DNA of 64,000 nucleotides from NCBI RefSeq assembly GCF_031458075.1, contig NZ_JAVDXT010000001.1, positions 62,001-126,000 of the forward strand, in the 5' to 3' direction. Made by a program: the position numbers and the translations under genes. Below, one piece after another: positions 25,498-33,808 of this stretch. The notes under the pieces are model-generated. The model worked only from the letters and a program-made list of their open reading frames with translations, was not told the DNA's origin and ran no database searches. Origin of the DNA: Rhodoferax_B ferrireducens_A (lineage in GTDB: Bacteria > Pseudomonadota > Gammaproteobacteria > Burkholderiales > Burkholderiaceae_C). How positions within the stretch are numbered: the stretch's first letter is position 1; each line of letters opens with the position of its first letter.

Positions 25498-26864
25498 GGC
25501 AAAGCAGCTTCCAATTCTTGATGCACCTGAGGCAGCCGCAACTGGCCGGAGATCAGACGCGGGAGCAGGGTGTCGCGGAGGGTGGCGAGGGTTTCCGCAG
25601 TTGATGCGTTGTGACTTCTTTGCAGCTCGCATGCAGCAATGACATCCTCGAACACCATCAAAACAGCCTCCGACGGAAGAATCACGGGCACAGAACCCAA
25701 AATGCCCGTGTTGATATTTGGCATGGTCGCACCAACAGCATGCTGGACTAACCAAACTCGTGCCCTAGGTGCATCCAGGGTCATGGAAAGAAATGTCGCA
25801 GATGGCCATGCTTTTCCGGGCCGCAAAAGCAAACATCCGGTGCCACAAATCCAGCCTACTTCGCGTTCGGTCATCAAGGCATGTTTTTCAACGTCACCCC
25901 GTCGGCTGAACACAATATCGCCAGCCATCACCTTATGTCGAGACAACCTATCGGCATCGGCGACACCAATTCTCGCAATTGAATCGGTCATGGCTCTTCG
26001 GTTTTGGATGTCTTTCGGCATGACAACAGGAATACCTGTTTCAACATAGTCGGACGCGTGCAACTGGCTCCCAAACGGACCCGTTTGAATACTGCCACCG
26101 TATCTTTTGCATAAGTCGTCCAACCGCACGGCTTGCCACCCCTTCGGCACCAACCCCAGCTCCGAATCCTCCAAGCCATCGGGAAACAGCGCCGCCGTGG
26201 CCTCATCCATGCCTTCAGGGGTGCGGCCTTCCATCTTGGCGCGCACGGGGTCGAAATCGACGAACCACGACTTGAACAGCGCCTGGGCGATACCCTCCAG
26301 CGTGGCATTGGTTTCGCGCAGGAGGGTGATGCGGTCGTCGAAGGCTCCCAGCATGGCTGCAATGTCAAGCTGAACATGCAACGGTGGCAAGAAGATAGGA
26401 ACCGCCGACAAAATGCCGGTGTTCAGGTTCGGCATCGTTGCCCCCACGGCATGGCGAATCAGCCAGTCCTTGGTTTCGGGCAAACGCAAACAATGCGAAA
26501 TGAATTTGGCATCCGCAACAGCCCCGCTGCCCAACCTTACCTTCAGGCAACCTGTGCCACAAAACCATCCTACTTCATGCGGGCGGATCAACGCGTTTTT
26601 GGTCACATCGCCTCGACGACTAAACACGATGTCATCCAACCGCAGAATGTGCTGCGACAAACGATCTACGTCGGCTTGGGCAATGCGTGCAATGCCATCT
26701 TCCACGATGCCACCGTCACCAATGTTGGTTGGCATAACCACCGGAATACCTGTTTCGGTGTAGTCCGACGTGTGCAGTTGGCTGCCAAAAGGGCCGGTCT
26801 GAATTGCGCCGCCCTGGGCGTCACAAATTTGACCGAGGGTGGTAGTCGTCCAATCAAAACTCAT
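25494..26864 (-). CDS. hsdS: Type I restriction-modification specificity subunit HsdS
   Basis: 456 aa with two target-recognition domains (~1-170 and ~240-400) and the conserved central (LGAFDDRITLLRETNATLEG) and C-terminal helical spacers. It chooses the bipartite DNA site for HsdM and HsdR. Unusually the two TRDs are close relatives: GGAIQTGPFGSQLHTSDY at 18 and GGSIQTGPFGSQLHASDY at 256, with matching FSRRGDV and HAVGATMPN motifs. It overlaps hsdM by 11 bases upstream and DUF3800 by 4 bases downstream. Confidence 0.95.
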   Translation of the reverse strand: MSFDWTTTTLGQICDAQGGAIQTGPFGSQLHTSDYTETGIPVVMPTNIGDGGIVEDGIARIAQADVDRLSQHILRLDDIVFSRRGDVTKNALIRPHEVGWFCGTGCLKVRLGSGAVADAKFISHCLRLPETKDWLIRHAVGATMPNLNTGILSAVPIFLPPLHVQLDIAAMLGAFDDRITLLRETNATLEGIAQALFKSWFVDFDPVRAKMEGRTPEGMDEATAALFPDGLEDSELGLVPKGWQAVRLDDLCKRYGGSIQTGPFGSQLHASDYVETGIPVVMPKDIQNRRAMTDSIARIGVADADRLSRHKVMAGDIVFSRRGDVEKHALMTEREVGWICGTGCLLLRPGKAWPSATFLSMTLDAPRARVWLVQHAVGATMPNINTGILGSVPVILPSEAVLMVFEDVIAACELQRSHNASTAETLATLRDTLLPRLISGQLRLPQVHQELEAALP

Positions 26865-28407
26865 ACCCCAGCCCCCCCAGCTTCCGACGGATCAACTGGT
26901 CCAGCTCCGCGCCCTTGGCCATCTGCTCGCCCAGCTTCTCGGTCAGCAGCTGCATCTTGGTCGCGAAGTCCGCGTCGTTGTCTTCCACCTCTTCGGCGCC
27001 CACGTAACGGCCCGGGGTGAGCACGTGGCCGTGCTGGGCGATTTCGGCCAGCTTCACGCTACGGCAGTAGCCAGGCTGGTCGGCGTACGTCTCGGCACCG
27101 GTTTCACCGCGCCAGGCGGCGACGGTGGCGGCGATGCGATCTATCACCGCGTCGGTGAACTCGCTCTGCACGCGGCTGATCATGCTGGCGAGCTTGCGGG
27201 CATCGATGAACAGCACCTCGCCTTTACGCTGCTTTTTCTGCTTCACCAGAAACCACAGGCAGGCGGGGATTTGGGTGTTGAAGAACAGCTGGCCGGGCAA
27301 GGCGACCATGACTTCGACCACGTCGGCATCGACCATCGCGGCGCGGATTTCGCCCTCGCTGTTCTGGCTGCTGCTCATGCTGCCGTTGGCCAGCACAATG
27401 CCGGCGCGGCCCGTGGGCTTGAGGTGGTACAGCATGTGCTGCAGCCAGGCGTAGTTGGCGTTGCCGGCGGGCGGCTCGCCATAGGCCCAGCGCGGGTCGC
27501 CGCTGAGGCTGGCGTGCCACCAGTCGCTGATGTTGAAGGGCGGGTTCGCCAAAATGAAGTCGGCGCGCAGGTCGCGGTGCTGGTTGCGGGTGAAGCTGTC
27601 GCCGGGCTCTTTGCCCAGGTTGAAGTCGATGCCGCGGATGGCCAGGTTCATGGCGGCCAGGCGCCAGGTGGTGGGGTTGGATTCTTGGCCGTAAATGGCC
27701 ACGTCGCCCGTCCTGCCTTCGTGGGCTGCTATGAATTTTTCACTTTGCACAAACATACCGCCCGAGCCGCAGCAGGGGTCGTAGACCTTGCCGGTGTGCG
27801 GGTTGAGGATGGCGACCAGGGTTTTGACGATGCTGGCCGGGGTGTAGAACTGGCCGCCGCGCTTGCCCTCGGCGCTGGCAAACATGCCCAGAAAGTACTC
27901 GTACACCTGGCCCAGGGTGTCGCGGGCCACATCGGGCGTGTCGCCAAAGCCGATGGTGGACACCAGATCGACCAGCTCGCCCAACTTGCCGTCGGGCAGC
28001 TGGGCGCGGGCGTAGCGCTTGTCGAGGATGTTTTTGAGGCGCGGGTTTTCGGCTTCGATCAGGGTCAGCGCATCGTCGATGTGCTTGCCGATGGTGGCTT
28101 GCTTGGCGGCAGCGCGCAGCGCCTCCCAGCGGGCGGCTTCGGGCACCCAGAAGATGTTGGCCTCGCTGTAGTAGTCGCGGTCTTCCAGCTCGGCGGCCAC
28201 GTCTTCGGCGCTGGCCTGGCCGTAGAAGTATTCGTCGTCCGGGTCTACCAGGCGCAGGGCCAGGCTGGCGTTATGGGCGGCAAAGGTGTCAGAGATGTAT
28301 TTGACGAAGATGAGGCCGAGCACCAGGTGCTTGTATTCGGCGGCGTCCATGTTGGCGCGAAGCTTGTCGGCGGTGGCCCACAAGGTTTTTTTGATGTCGT
28401 CGAGCAT
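26854..28407 (-). CDS. hsdM: Type I restriction-modification DNA methyltransferase HsdM
   Basis: 517 aa. An N-terminal HsdM helical domain (~10-140) is followed by the N6-adenine methylase: AdoMet motif DPCCGSGGMF at 210-219 and catalytic NPPFNISDWW at 288-297. It methylates adenine in the HsdS-defined site and protects host DNA. It is the first gene of hsdM-hsdS-DUF3800 on the minus strand. The leader upstream of ATG 28407 carries an 11-bp tandem repeat array. Confidence 0.96.
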   Translation of the reverse strand: MLDDIKKTLWATADKLRANMDAAEYKHLVLGLIFVKYISDTFAAHNASLALRLVDPDDEYFYGQASAEDVAAELEDRDYYSEANIFWVPEAARWEALRAAAKQATIGKHIDDALTLIEAENPRLKNILDKRYARAQLPDGKLGELVDLVSTIGFGDTPDVARDTLGQVYEYFLGMFASAEGKRGGQFYTPASIVKTLVAILNPHTGKVYDPCCGSGGMFVQSEKFIAAHEGRTGDVAIYGQESNPTTWRLAAMNLAIRGIDFNLGKEPGDSFTRNQHRDLRADFILANPPFNISDWWHASLSGDPRWAYGEPPAGNANYAWLQHMLYHLKPTGRAGIVLANGSMSSSQNSEGEIRAAMVDADVVEVMVALPGQLFFNTQIPACLWFLVKQKKQRKGEVLFIDARKLASMISRVQSEFTDAVIDRIAATVAAWRGETGAETYADQPGYCRSVKLAEIAQHGHVLTPGRYVGAEEVEDNDADFATKMQLLTEKLGEQMAKGAELDQLIRRKLGGLGYEF

Positions 28408-28603
28408 TCAGTCGCAGTTTCTCAGGGGGATTGTTCCGATTTTCTGCATGGATTATCAGCCCCATCTCACTGCCCCTTGCTGATTGGGCAATCTCAACCA
28501 TAGGGCGGTCAACCTGCTTTGGAATCGCTGTCGAAAAGCTGCAAATCCACTGCCAGAGCTTTCCACATGTGCCTGAAATCTGTTGGAGATCTATATCTGA
28601 ACC

Positions 28604-28647
28604 ACTGCCAAACAACTGCCAGACCATTGCCAAACCTGTGCCAGACC
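28604..28647. repeat. Degenerate 11-bp tandem repeats upstream of hsdM
   Basis: Four adjacent 11-mers ACTGCCAAACA, ACTGCCAGACC, ATTGCCAAACC and TGTGCCAGACC, with a fifth partial unit, lie about 200 bases before hsdM. The core is TGCCARAC. Helical phasing would put all copies on one face of the DNA. The rest of 28408-28742 shows no credible gene. Confidence 0.75.
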
Positions 28648-28742
28648 TGTGTCGCAAGTCGACCAAAGTCCAGGGCAGGATGCCAGATGTACGGCTGACG
28701 CCGTAATCTAGGTTTTCGCCAGCTAGATCGCTTCGCGCTCGT

Positions 28743-28919
28743 CGCAGTCCACTCAGGGCTCCGCCCCGAGACCCAATAGAGGTCAATTTGAAAATTTAGA
28801 TATATCTAAATGTCGGGCGCTCAAGCGTTGAAACGGCCGGATTTGTCCTTTTGAACTGACAACTGAACTTGCCGTGCGCCCCGCTTAGGGTCTCGGGGCG
28901 GAGCCCTGAGTGGACTGCG
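28743..28919. repeat. 177-bp foldback element with perfect 32-bp terminal inverted repeats
   Basis: CGCAGTCCACTCAGGGC... at 28743-28774 is repeated exactly in reverse complement at 28888-28919 (all 32 bases). The 113 bases between hold a second perfect palindrome, ATTTAGATATATCTAAAT (28794-28811). There is no transposase. This fits a MITE or a similar foldback element, or a very long cruciform. The flanks (CTCGT / AAGGG) show no obvious target duplication. Confidence 0.8.
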
Positions 28920-29432
28920 AAGGGGGGCAGGCGGCAAATCGCGAGGATGCTATGGACTTGCTGTGCTTGGTACAGGATCCCGTGGCCGTTGGCTGCAGGC
29001 TGCAGGCTGCAGCTGGTGGTCTGGAATGCCTCAATTCCGGCGGTGATCAGCGCGATACCGAAGCGCCGTACGGTGGCCGAAGGGAGATTCTGGTTGTAAC
29101 GAGGATGGGCTTTGGCGCTGCGATGCTTACGAGGCTTCTTCTTGATCATGCGGCGCGCAGTTTAGCGCTGATGCAAGATGCAACTCGTCGTGGCGCCGGT
29201 GAGCCTTTACTCGCGTGTGCTGAGTACAACTGGTCACCACGCCATGCAGATTTGACAGACCTGTGGGTAGCGCTAAGTAGGTTAAAAGCTTGGGCGAAAA
29301 AACCGGGGTGCTTGCGGCAAGACACGGAGAAGAGTGGTTTGTGGCGACGGCAGGCCAGGTGACTGCCTTCGTTGCAAAGTCGTCCCTTCCGACGGCGGCT
29401 TCAGGCTGGTTGCTGCCGTTGGCAGGTGTTTG
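28920..29432. other. Repeat-flanked stretch with no confident gene
   Basis: Open frames exist on both strands. On minus, 28796-29149 encodes a 117-aa protein with a basic start MIKKKPRKHRSAKAHPRYNQ; on plus, 28910-29362 encodes 150 aa. Neither has a ribosome site or a recognisable domain, and both run through the foldback repeat. I treat the region as intergenic or decayed. Confidence 0.4.
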
Positions 29433-29460
29433 GCGAATAGGTACTGTCGGCCAACTGCAG
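29433..29460 (+). repeat. Intergenic repeat, copy 1
   Basis: GCGAATAGGTACTGTCGGCC followed by AACTGCAG. It is a diverged member of the family whose core is CTACAGTCGGCCAGAAGC (see 30145 and 30531). It lies 29 bases upstream of the orphan gene at 29490. Confidence 0.55.
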
Positions 29461-29489
29461 ACTTTCGATTTACCGTCTCATTCCAAATA

Positions 29490-30110
29490 ATGCCAATTCC
29501 TTTTTACGTCGAATCGGATGTTTGGGCTTTGCTGGAGCCGATTCCTTGCGTGCACCTCGCACGTGAAAACAATGCACTATGGTTCCTCCAAAAGGTGCAT
29601 CGCGATGGACAGGAATTGAGGAGTGTCTTGAGCCAGTTTCCGGACGTTCAGTATGAACCACTGGAGATGCACTACGCGATTTCTAAGGCCATCGCAGCAG
29701 TGAATGAAAAGTTGATATCCGACCTAACCTCTAACTTCGGTTGGCGAGGAGTGGTCTATGCGGCCTTTCTCGCTGCATTCCGTCCCATGGCGCAATTCGC
29801 CGCCTACCTGCGAATAGCCAGGGATGGCGTCCCCCACAATCAATGGTTGGTTGATTTGGCGCTTCGTGAAATCGAAGGTTGTGCAGCCCCCGAATCGGGC
29901 GGCCATCAATCACTGATTAGGGCAATTGGAGCAACGCTTCCGGCTTACCCATGTGAACATATTCGCCTCCGAGAGTGGCCTACTGGCGAAAAGTTAGTTC
30001 AGCTAAACCTAGCGAAAGACGCCATAGTTGCGGTCTACCGGCAAGATGGAGCAAACGAAGCAATTTCGGAGATAAAGAGTTCTCCATGGTCGGAACTGCT
30101 GATGACTTGA
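29490..30110 (+). CDS. Uncharacterised orphan protein
   Basis: 206 aa from ATG 29490, the first ATG after the intergenic repeat. It is a soluble mixed alpha/beta protein without signal peptide. MPIPFYVESDVWALLEPIPC at the start and HYAISKAIAAVNEKLISDL, FGWRGVVYAAFLAAF in the middle suggest a helical core. No family is recognised. Base composition is lower in GC than in the core genome, in line with foreign origin. It is followed by an identical-repeat boundary and another orphan gene. Confidence 0.6.
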   Translation: MPIPFYVESDVWALLEPIPCVHLARENNALWFLQKVHRDGQELRSVLSQFPDVQYEPLEMHYAISKAIAAVNEKLISDLTSNFGWRGVVYAAFLAAFRPMAQFAAYLRIARDGVPHNQWLVDLALREIEGCAAPESGGHQSLIRAIGATLPAYPCEHIRLREWPTGEKLVQLNLAKDAIVAVYRQDGANEAISEIKSSPWSELLMT

Positions 30111-30144
30111 CCGTCAGCTTCGGAGGATGGTGAACTTCCGCTGT

Positions 30145-30191
30145 GGGCCCGAATGGACCAGCCAGCCTTTCGGCTACAGTCGGCCAGAAGC
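30145..30191 (+). repeat. 47-bp intergenic repeat, copy 2
   Basis: The 47 bases from GGGCCCGAATGGACC to CGGCCAGAAGC are identical to 30531-30577. The copy ends 16 bases before the start of the 90-aa membrane protein gene. Internal GGCT/AGCC and CGGCCAG/CTTTCGG segments allow a partial hairpin. Confidence 0.9.
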
Positions 30192-30207
30192 AGGGCATTA
30201 GATTTTT

Positions 30208-30480
30208 ATGACTACGTTGGGATTTCTTCTTCTAGCTGGGTTTTTCGCATTGTTGGCCATAGATGCACATCAATTCGAACGTACTTCCCGGCACCAAATA
30301 TGGGCTGTACCGTCAACTTCGGGACGAGCCGTTGGCACAGACCCTCTTTCCTTGCGTGAACAGCAGGCACTGCAAAGCAATAAGTTCACCGCTGTGGGCG
30401 GGATTCCTGGACTCTACTGGGTCTTTGTGGTTCTAGCAGGCGGGTGCCTTGGGGCTGCGGGATGGTCATATTTGAGTTGA
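30208..30480 (+). CDS. Small two-helix membrane protein
   Basis: 90 aa. Two hydrophobic helices (LGFLLLAGFFALLAI near the N-terminus and LYWVFVVLAGGCLGAAGW near the C-terminus) flank a ~45-residue polar loop. No family recognised. It lies between the two identical 47-bp repeats, so repeat plus gene forms a cassette-like unit of 386 bases. Confidence 0.5.
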   Translation: MTTLGFLLLAGFFALLAIDAHQFERTSRHQIWAVPSTSGRAVGTDPLSLREQQALQSNKFTAVGGIPGLYWVFVVLAGGCLGAAGWSYLS

Positions 30481-30530
30481 GTATGCGGACTTCTGGTGAC
30501 TGCTCAGTGAAACCCGTGGGCGGCAGCTTT

Positions 30531-30577
30531 GGGCCCGAATGGACCAGCCAGCCTTTCGGCTACAGTCGGCCAGAAGC
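30531..30577 (+). repeat. 47-bp intergenic repeat, copy 3
   Basis: Exact copy of 30145-30191 (47 of 47 bases). It lies 36 bases upstream of the orphan gene at 30614. Perfect identity of a noncoding repeat points to recent duplication or conversion. Confidence 0.9.
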
Positions 30578-30613
30578 TGACATCTGTTCAACTACCTTGA
30601 TCGTTCAAAAAGT

Positions 30614-31114
30614 ATGAACGAGCCAGACTTCGCTACCGTAGCGCTCTACTTTCGTTTTGGTTTGGAAGCTAGTGTTTTGACCGAAGCGCAGGTGCGAGAC
30701 TGGGCACTTGAGATAGTCGATTCCTTCAACATGCCTCCGTCAGAGGTCGTTGAACTTCTAGCCAGTCGGGGAACCGCGAACTTGCACGCGAATTTGAAGG
30801 ACATCGCTAGCGGGAATGGAAACCTGCAGCTCGCGGGCCGGTGGCTTCTCTGGGACCTACTCCACCTGTTGACCACCACTTTGGAAGTGGATGCTCACAG
30901 AACCATCTCGCGACAGGCTGTCCAAATCGCCCGGTCCACCGAGCAAAGCGAAGACCTTCAGTTAACCTTTTCCAGGTTGGACGCCACCCTCGATATTTTC
31001 GAAATGGGTTACGGAGGTGGACCCGATGGGGGCCGCGATGAATTCCGTGATGTGTTGGCGCAATTGGCAGTCCGTCCCGAACTTCGCCCCCACAGTCGTG
31101 GAGTGTCGGTGTAG
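30614..31114 (+). CDS. Uncharacterised orphan protein
   Basis: 166 aa from ATG 30614. It is mostly helical and acidic: FRFGLEASVLTEAQVRDWAL and MPPSEVVELLASRGTANLHA resemble short regulatory or immunity-type helical bundles, but no family can be named. No signal peptide or membrane segment. Third in the row of repeat-preceded orphan genes. Confidence 0.55.
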   Translation: MNEPDFATVALYFRFGLEASVLTEAQVRDWALEIVDSFNMPPSEVVELLASRGTANLHANLKDIASGNGNLQLAGRWLLWDLLHLLTTTLEVDAHRTISRQAVQIARSTEQSEDLQLTFSRLDATLDIFEMGYGGGPDGGRDEFRDVLAQLAVRPELRPHSRGVSV

Positions 31115-31330
31115 TCCCTATTTGATGCAGCTGACATGCGGCAGAATGCGGCCAGGAGCGGCCGGTCGCTCAGACGCCGGCTACGACTGCTCAAGAGCAG
31201 TTTGCAGGCATTGCCTGAACGAACACCAATCCTCTGGACTGAGTCCAAGCCGGCCACCAGTTAACCTCTATTACTGCACGACTGCGATAGCGCATCTTGG
31301 CGCGGCATCGGCGCGAGACAACGTCCAAGC

Positions 31331-32269
31331 TCAAGAAGACGATCTGCGGTCGCTCCGAAGCTTCCGCTGCGGGTGCTTGCCGCAAAGCTGCGCTGCCCAG
31401 TCGACGAAGACGCGAACCTTGGCGCTGAGATGTCGGTTCGGCGGGTAGACGGCGTACACCGACAGGGGCTCGCGGGTCCAGTCTGGCAACACCTCCACCA
31501 ATTGGCCATACTCGAGAAATGGGTGCGCAATGAAGCCGATCATCTGCGAAATGCCGAGTCCTGCGAGCACGGCGGTGGTGAGTGCATGGCTCTCGTTGAC
31601 CGCGACTTTGTAGGGCGCTGCGACGTCAACGCGCTTGCCGTCCTTGCTGAACTCGTGCGCGTCCATGCGACGCGTGCGGCCCGAAAACTGGTTCACCATC
31701 GAATGGCCCTTTGCCCCCAGGTCAAGCGGATGCAACGGCGTGCCATGGCGCTCCAGGTAGGCGGGCGAAGCTACCGTCACGAAGGGAAGATTGGCAATGC
31801 GGCGCGCGACCAGAGACTGGTCGGCGATTTCGCCGACGTGAATCATGCAGTCGACGTTGTCGGCCATCAGATCGACCATATGGTCACTCACGCCGATATC
31901 GATCTGGATGTCGGGGTAAAGCTCGTAGAAGGCCGGTAGTGCAGGAATGATTACCAGACTTGCTGTGGCCGATCCGACATGGATGCGCAGGCGTCCTCGC
32001 GGTGTCGCCTGTGCATCGACCATGCTGGAGCCGAGATGGTCGAGGTCAGCGAGCAGGCTCGACGTGCGCTCGTAGTAGGCGGCGCCGTCCAACGTCACCG
32101 TCACGCGGCGCGTGGTGCGGTTGAGCAGCTTGGTGTGCACAAGGGCTTCCAGTGCTTGGATGTGCTTGGTGACCGTGCCCTTCGGGACTGCCAGCGAATC
32201 CGCGGCGCGCGTGAAGCTGCCGGACTCCACAACCCGGGCAAAGGTCCGCATGGCCTGGATCTGGTCCAT
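31331..32269 (-). CDS. LysR family transcriptional regulator
   Basis: 312 aa. The N-terminal winged HTH is canonical (MDQIQAMRTFARVVESGSF, TKHIQALEALVHTKLLNRTTRRV), followed by a substrate-binding domain and a short tail. It is of the CrgA/AaeR-like branch judging by RTTRRVTLT-type wing. It lies downstream of the NDH-2-like gene and a 46-aa gene on the same strand, so it may regulate that unit. Confidence 0.92.
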   Translation of the reverse strand: MDQIQAMRTFARVVESGSFTRAADSLAVPKGTVTKHIQALEALVHTKLLNRTTRRVTVTLDGAAYYERTSSLLADLDHLGSSMVDAQATPRGRLRIHVGSATASLVIIPALPAFYELYPDIQIDIGVSDHMVDLMADNVDCMIHVGEIADQSLVARRIANLPFVTVASPAYLERHGTPLHPLDLGAKGHSMVNQFSGRTRRMDAHEFSKDGKRVDVAAPYKVAVNESHALTTAVLAGLGISQMIGFIAHPFLEYGQLVEVLPDWTREPLSVYAVYPPNRHLSAKVRVFVDWAAQLCGKHPQRKLRSDRRSSS

Positions 32270-32272
32270 CGA

Positions 32273-32413
32273 TCAAGCTGCCTCTGCGAATGTCGGTTTC
32301 CGCCGCGCCCGCCATGCCCAGATCGTGAGCGCAATACCAAGAATATCCGGAAGGGTTACGGCCGGAAAGTCGCGCGGAGTGGTTGTGGTTGGTTCTTCAA
32401 GTGCGCTTTTCAT
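32273..32413 (-). CDS. 46-aa protein coupled to NDH-2-like gene
   Basis: MKSALEEPTTTTPRDFPAVT, then LPDILGIALTIWAWRARRK: one hydrophobic segment followed by a basic stretch. Its ATG overlaps the stop of the flavoprotein gene (ATGA, 32410-32413), which supports translation. It is probably a single-span membrane peptide that could anchor or accompany the dehydrogenase. No family known to me. Confidence 0.5.
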   Translation of the reverse strand: MKSALEEPTTTTPRDFPAVTLPDILGIALTIWAWRARRKPTFAEAA

Positions 32414-33720
32414 GGGTGACCTGGTAACTTTCTGGCGACGATGGCCGGACTGACCGGCGCCGCTGCTAGCAAGCGAGCACCGCGACCACGGGTGAACCAG
32501 GCCCACGACCAGTTGACGTAGACCATGAGCCGACTGCGAAAGTCCACCAGCAACATCAGGTGCACCAGCGACCAGGCGAGCCAGGCGATGAAGCCCGTGA
32601 GATCGAGGCGGCCAAGGTGTGTGATCGCGTGCGCACGGCCGATCACGGCCATGGTTCCGAGGTCGTTATAGCGAAACGCTGCCGGCGCGGCGGCACCGGC
32701 GATGCGCGCCTTCAGCAGATGCCCCACGTAGGCGCCTTGCTGCTTTGCCACAGCCGCCAAGCTGGGCAGCGGTACGGCCGACACATCTTCGAAGCGGGAA
32801 ACATCCCCGATCGCGAAGACCTCGGGTCGCCCGGGCACCGAGCAGTCTGGCAACACCTTGATCGCACCGTTGCTAGCGGCTTCGGCCCCGACCCAGCCTG
32901 CGGCGGGGCGCGCCGCAGTGCCGGCACACCAGAGGATGTTCCCGGTGTCGATCCGGAGATCGCCCACCTTCAGTCCGGTGGCATCGATCTCGCTGACAGG
33001 CTGGTCGAGCAACACGTCGATGCCGAGTCGTTCAAGCGCGCCCTTCGCATAGGCAGACAGCTTCTCCGGAAACGCCTTCAAGACCCGGTCGCCGGATTCG
33101 CAAAGGACGACGCGCGCCATTCTCGGATCGATGTGCTTGAAGTCCTTGGCAAGGGTCGTGCGCGCCAGCTCGGCGATGGTGCCTGCCAGCTCCACGCCCG
33201 TGGGACCCGCACCGATGACGACGAAGGTCAGCAGGCGCCGGACCGTGTCGGCATCGTTGGATTGCTCGGCTTGTTCGAAGGCGGCCAGAAGATGGGTGCG
33301 GATCGCCAGGGCATCATCGAGCGTCTTCAAGACCTGGGTGTGCTTCGCCCATTCGTCGTGTCCGAAGAAGCTGTAGGCTGCACCCGTCGCCAGCACCAGA
33401 TGGTCGTAGGGCAGATCCTCCCCCTCGGCGAGGTGGACGCGCTGCCGGTCGGCATCCACGCCCACCACTTCCGACATCAACACCTGTGCGTTCTTCTGGT
33501 CCCGCAGCAAGACCCGGCTGGCGGTCGCTATGTCAGCCGGCGACAGCACGGCGGTTGCGACCTGGTAGAGCAAGGGTTGAAAGAGATGGTGGTTGGTGCG
33601 ATCAACCAAGGTGATGTCGGCGTCGCAGCCTGCCAGCGCCTTGACCGCCGCCATGCCGCCGAAACCGGCGCCGATGACGACGATCTTCGGCCTGGGAAAT
33701 TGGGCTTGGTTCATGTTCAT
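32410..33720 (-). CDS. Type II NADH dehydrogenase-like FAD oxidoreductase
   Basis: 436 aa. FAD-binding VVIGAGFGGMAAVKALAG at the start, LVDRTNHHLFQPLLYQVATA (classic NDH-2 segment), NAD-binding VVIGAGPTGVELAGTIAEL around 170, and FAIGDVSRF near 310. The C-terminal ~50 residues contain a hydrophobic, membrane-associating region (IAWLAWSLVHLMLLVDFRSR). It should pass electrons from NADH to quinone without proton pumping. It is immediately followed by a coupled small membrane peptide gene. Confidence 0.9.
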   Translation of the reverse strand: MNMNQAQFPRPKIVVIGAGFGGMAAVKALAGCDADITLVDRTNHHLFQPLLYQVATAVLSPADIATASRVLLRDQKNAQVLMSEVVGVDADRQRVHLAEGEDLPYDHLVLATGAAYSFFGHDEWAKHTQVLKTLDDALAIRTHLLAAFEQAEQSNDADTVRRLLTFVVIGAGPTGVELAGTIAELARTTLAKDFKHIDPRMARVVLCESGDRVLKAFPEKLSAYAKGALERLGIDVLLDQPVSEIDATGLKVGDLRIDTGNILWCAGTAARPAAGWVGAEAASNGAIKVLPDCSVPGRPEVFAIGDVSRFEDVSAVPLPSLAAVAKQQGAYVGHLLKARIAGAAAPAAFRYNDLGTMAVIGRAHAITHLGRLDLTGFIAWLAWSLVHLMLLVDFRSRLMVYVNWSWAWFTRGRGARLLAAAPVSPAIVARKLPGHP

Positions 33721-33808
33721 TTGGGTTCAGATCTTTAATGTGAGTCGATGCAGTAGGTGCACCCCTTGATGTAGTCGAGTCTTTGTGTCATGGGGGGACT
33801 TTGTTCGC

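Noticed and set aside
24589..25755. 388-aa version of the DUF3800 protein
   Set aside because: The extra 86 N-terminal residues lie inside hsdS in another frame; ATG 25497 overlapping the hsdS stop is much better.
28604..28647. CRISPR array
   Set aside because: Units are 11 bases without spacers; no cas genes in the window.
28796..29149. 117-aa minus-strand gene with basic start
   Set aside because: Runs through the foldback repeat, no ribosome site, no recognisable domain.
29433..30577. Integron-like cassette array with attC sites
   Set aside because: Repeats lack GTTRRRY/RYYYAAC cores and the large imperfect palindrome of attC, and no integron integrase is present.
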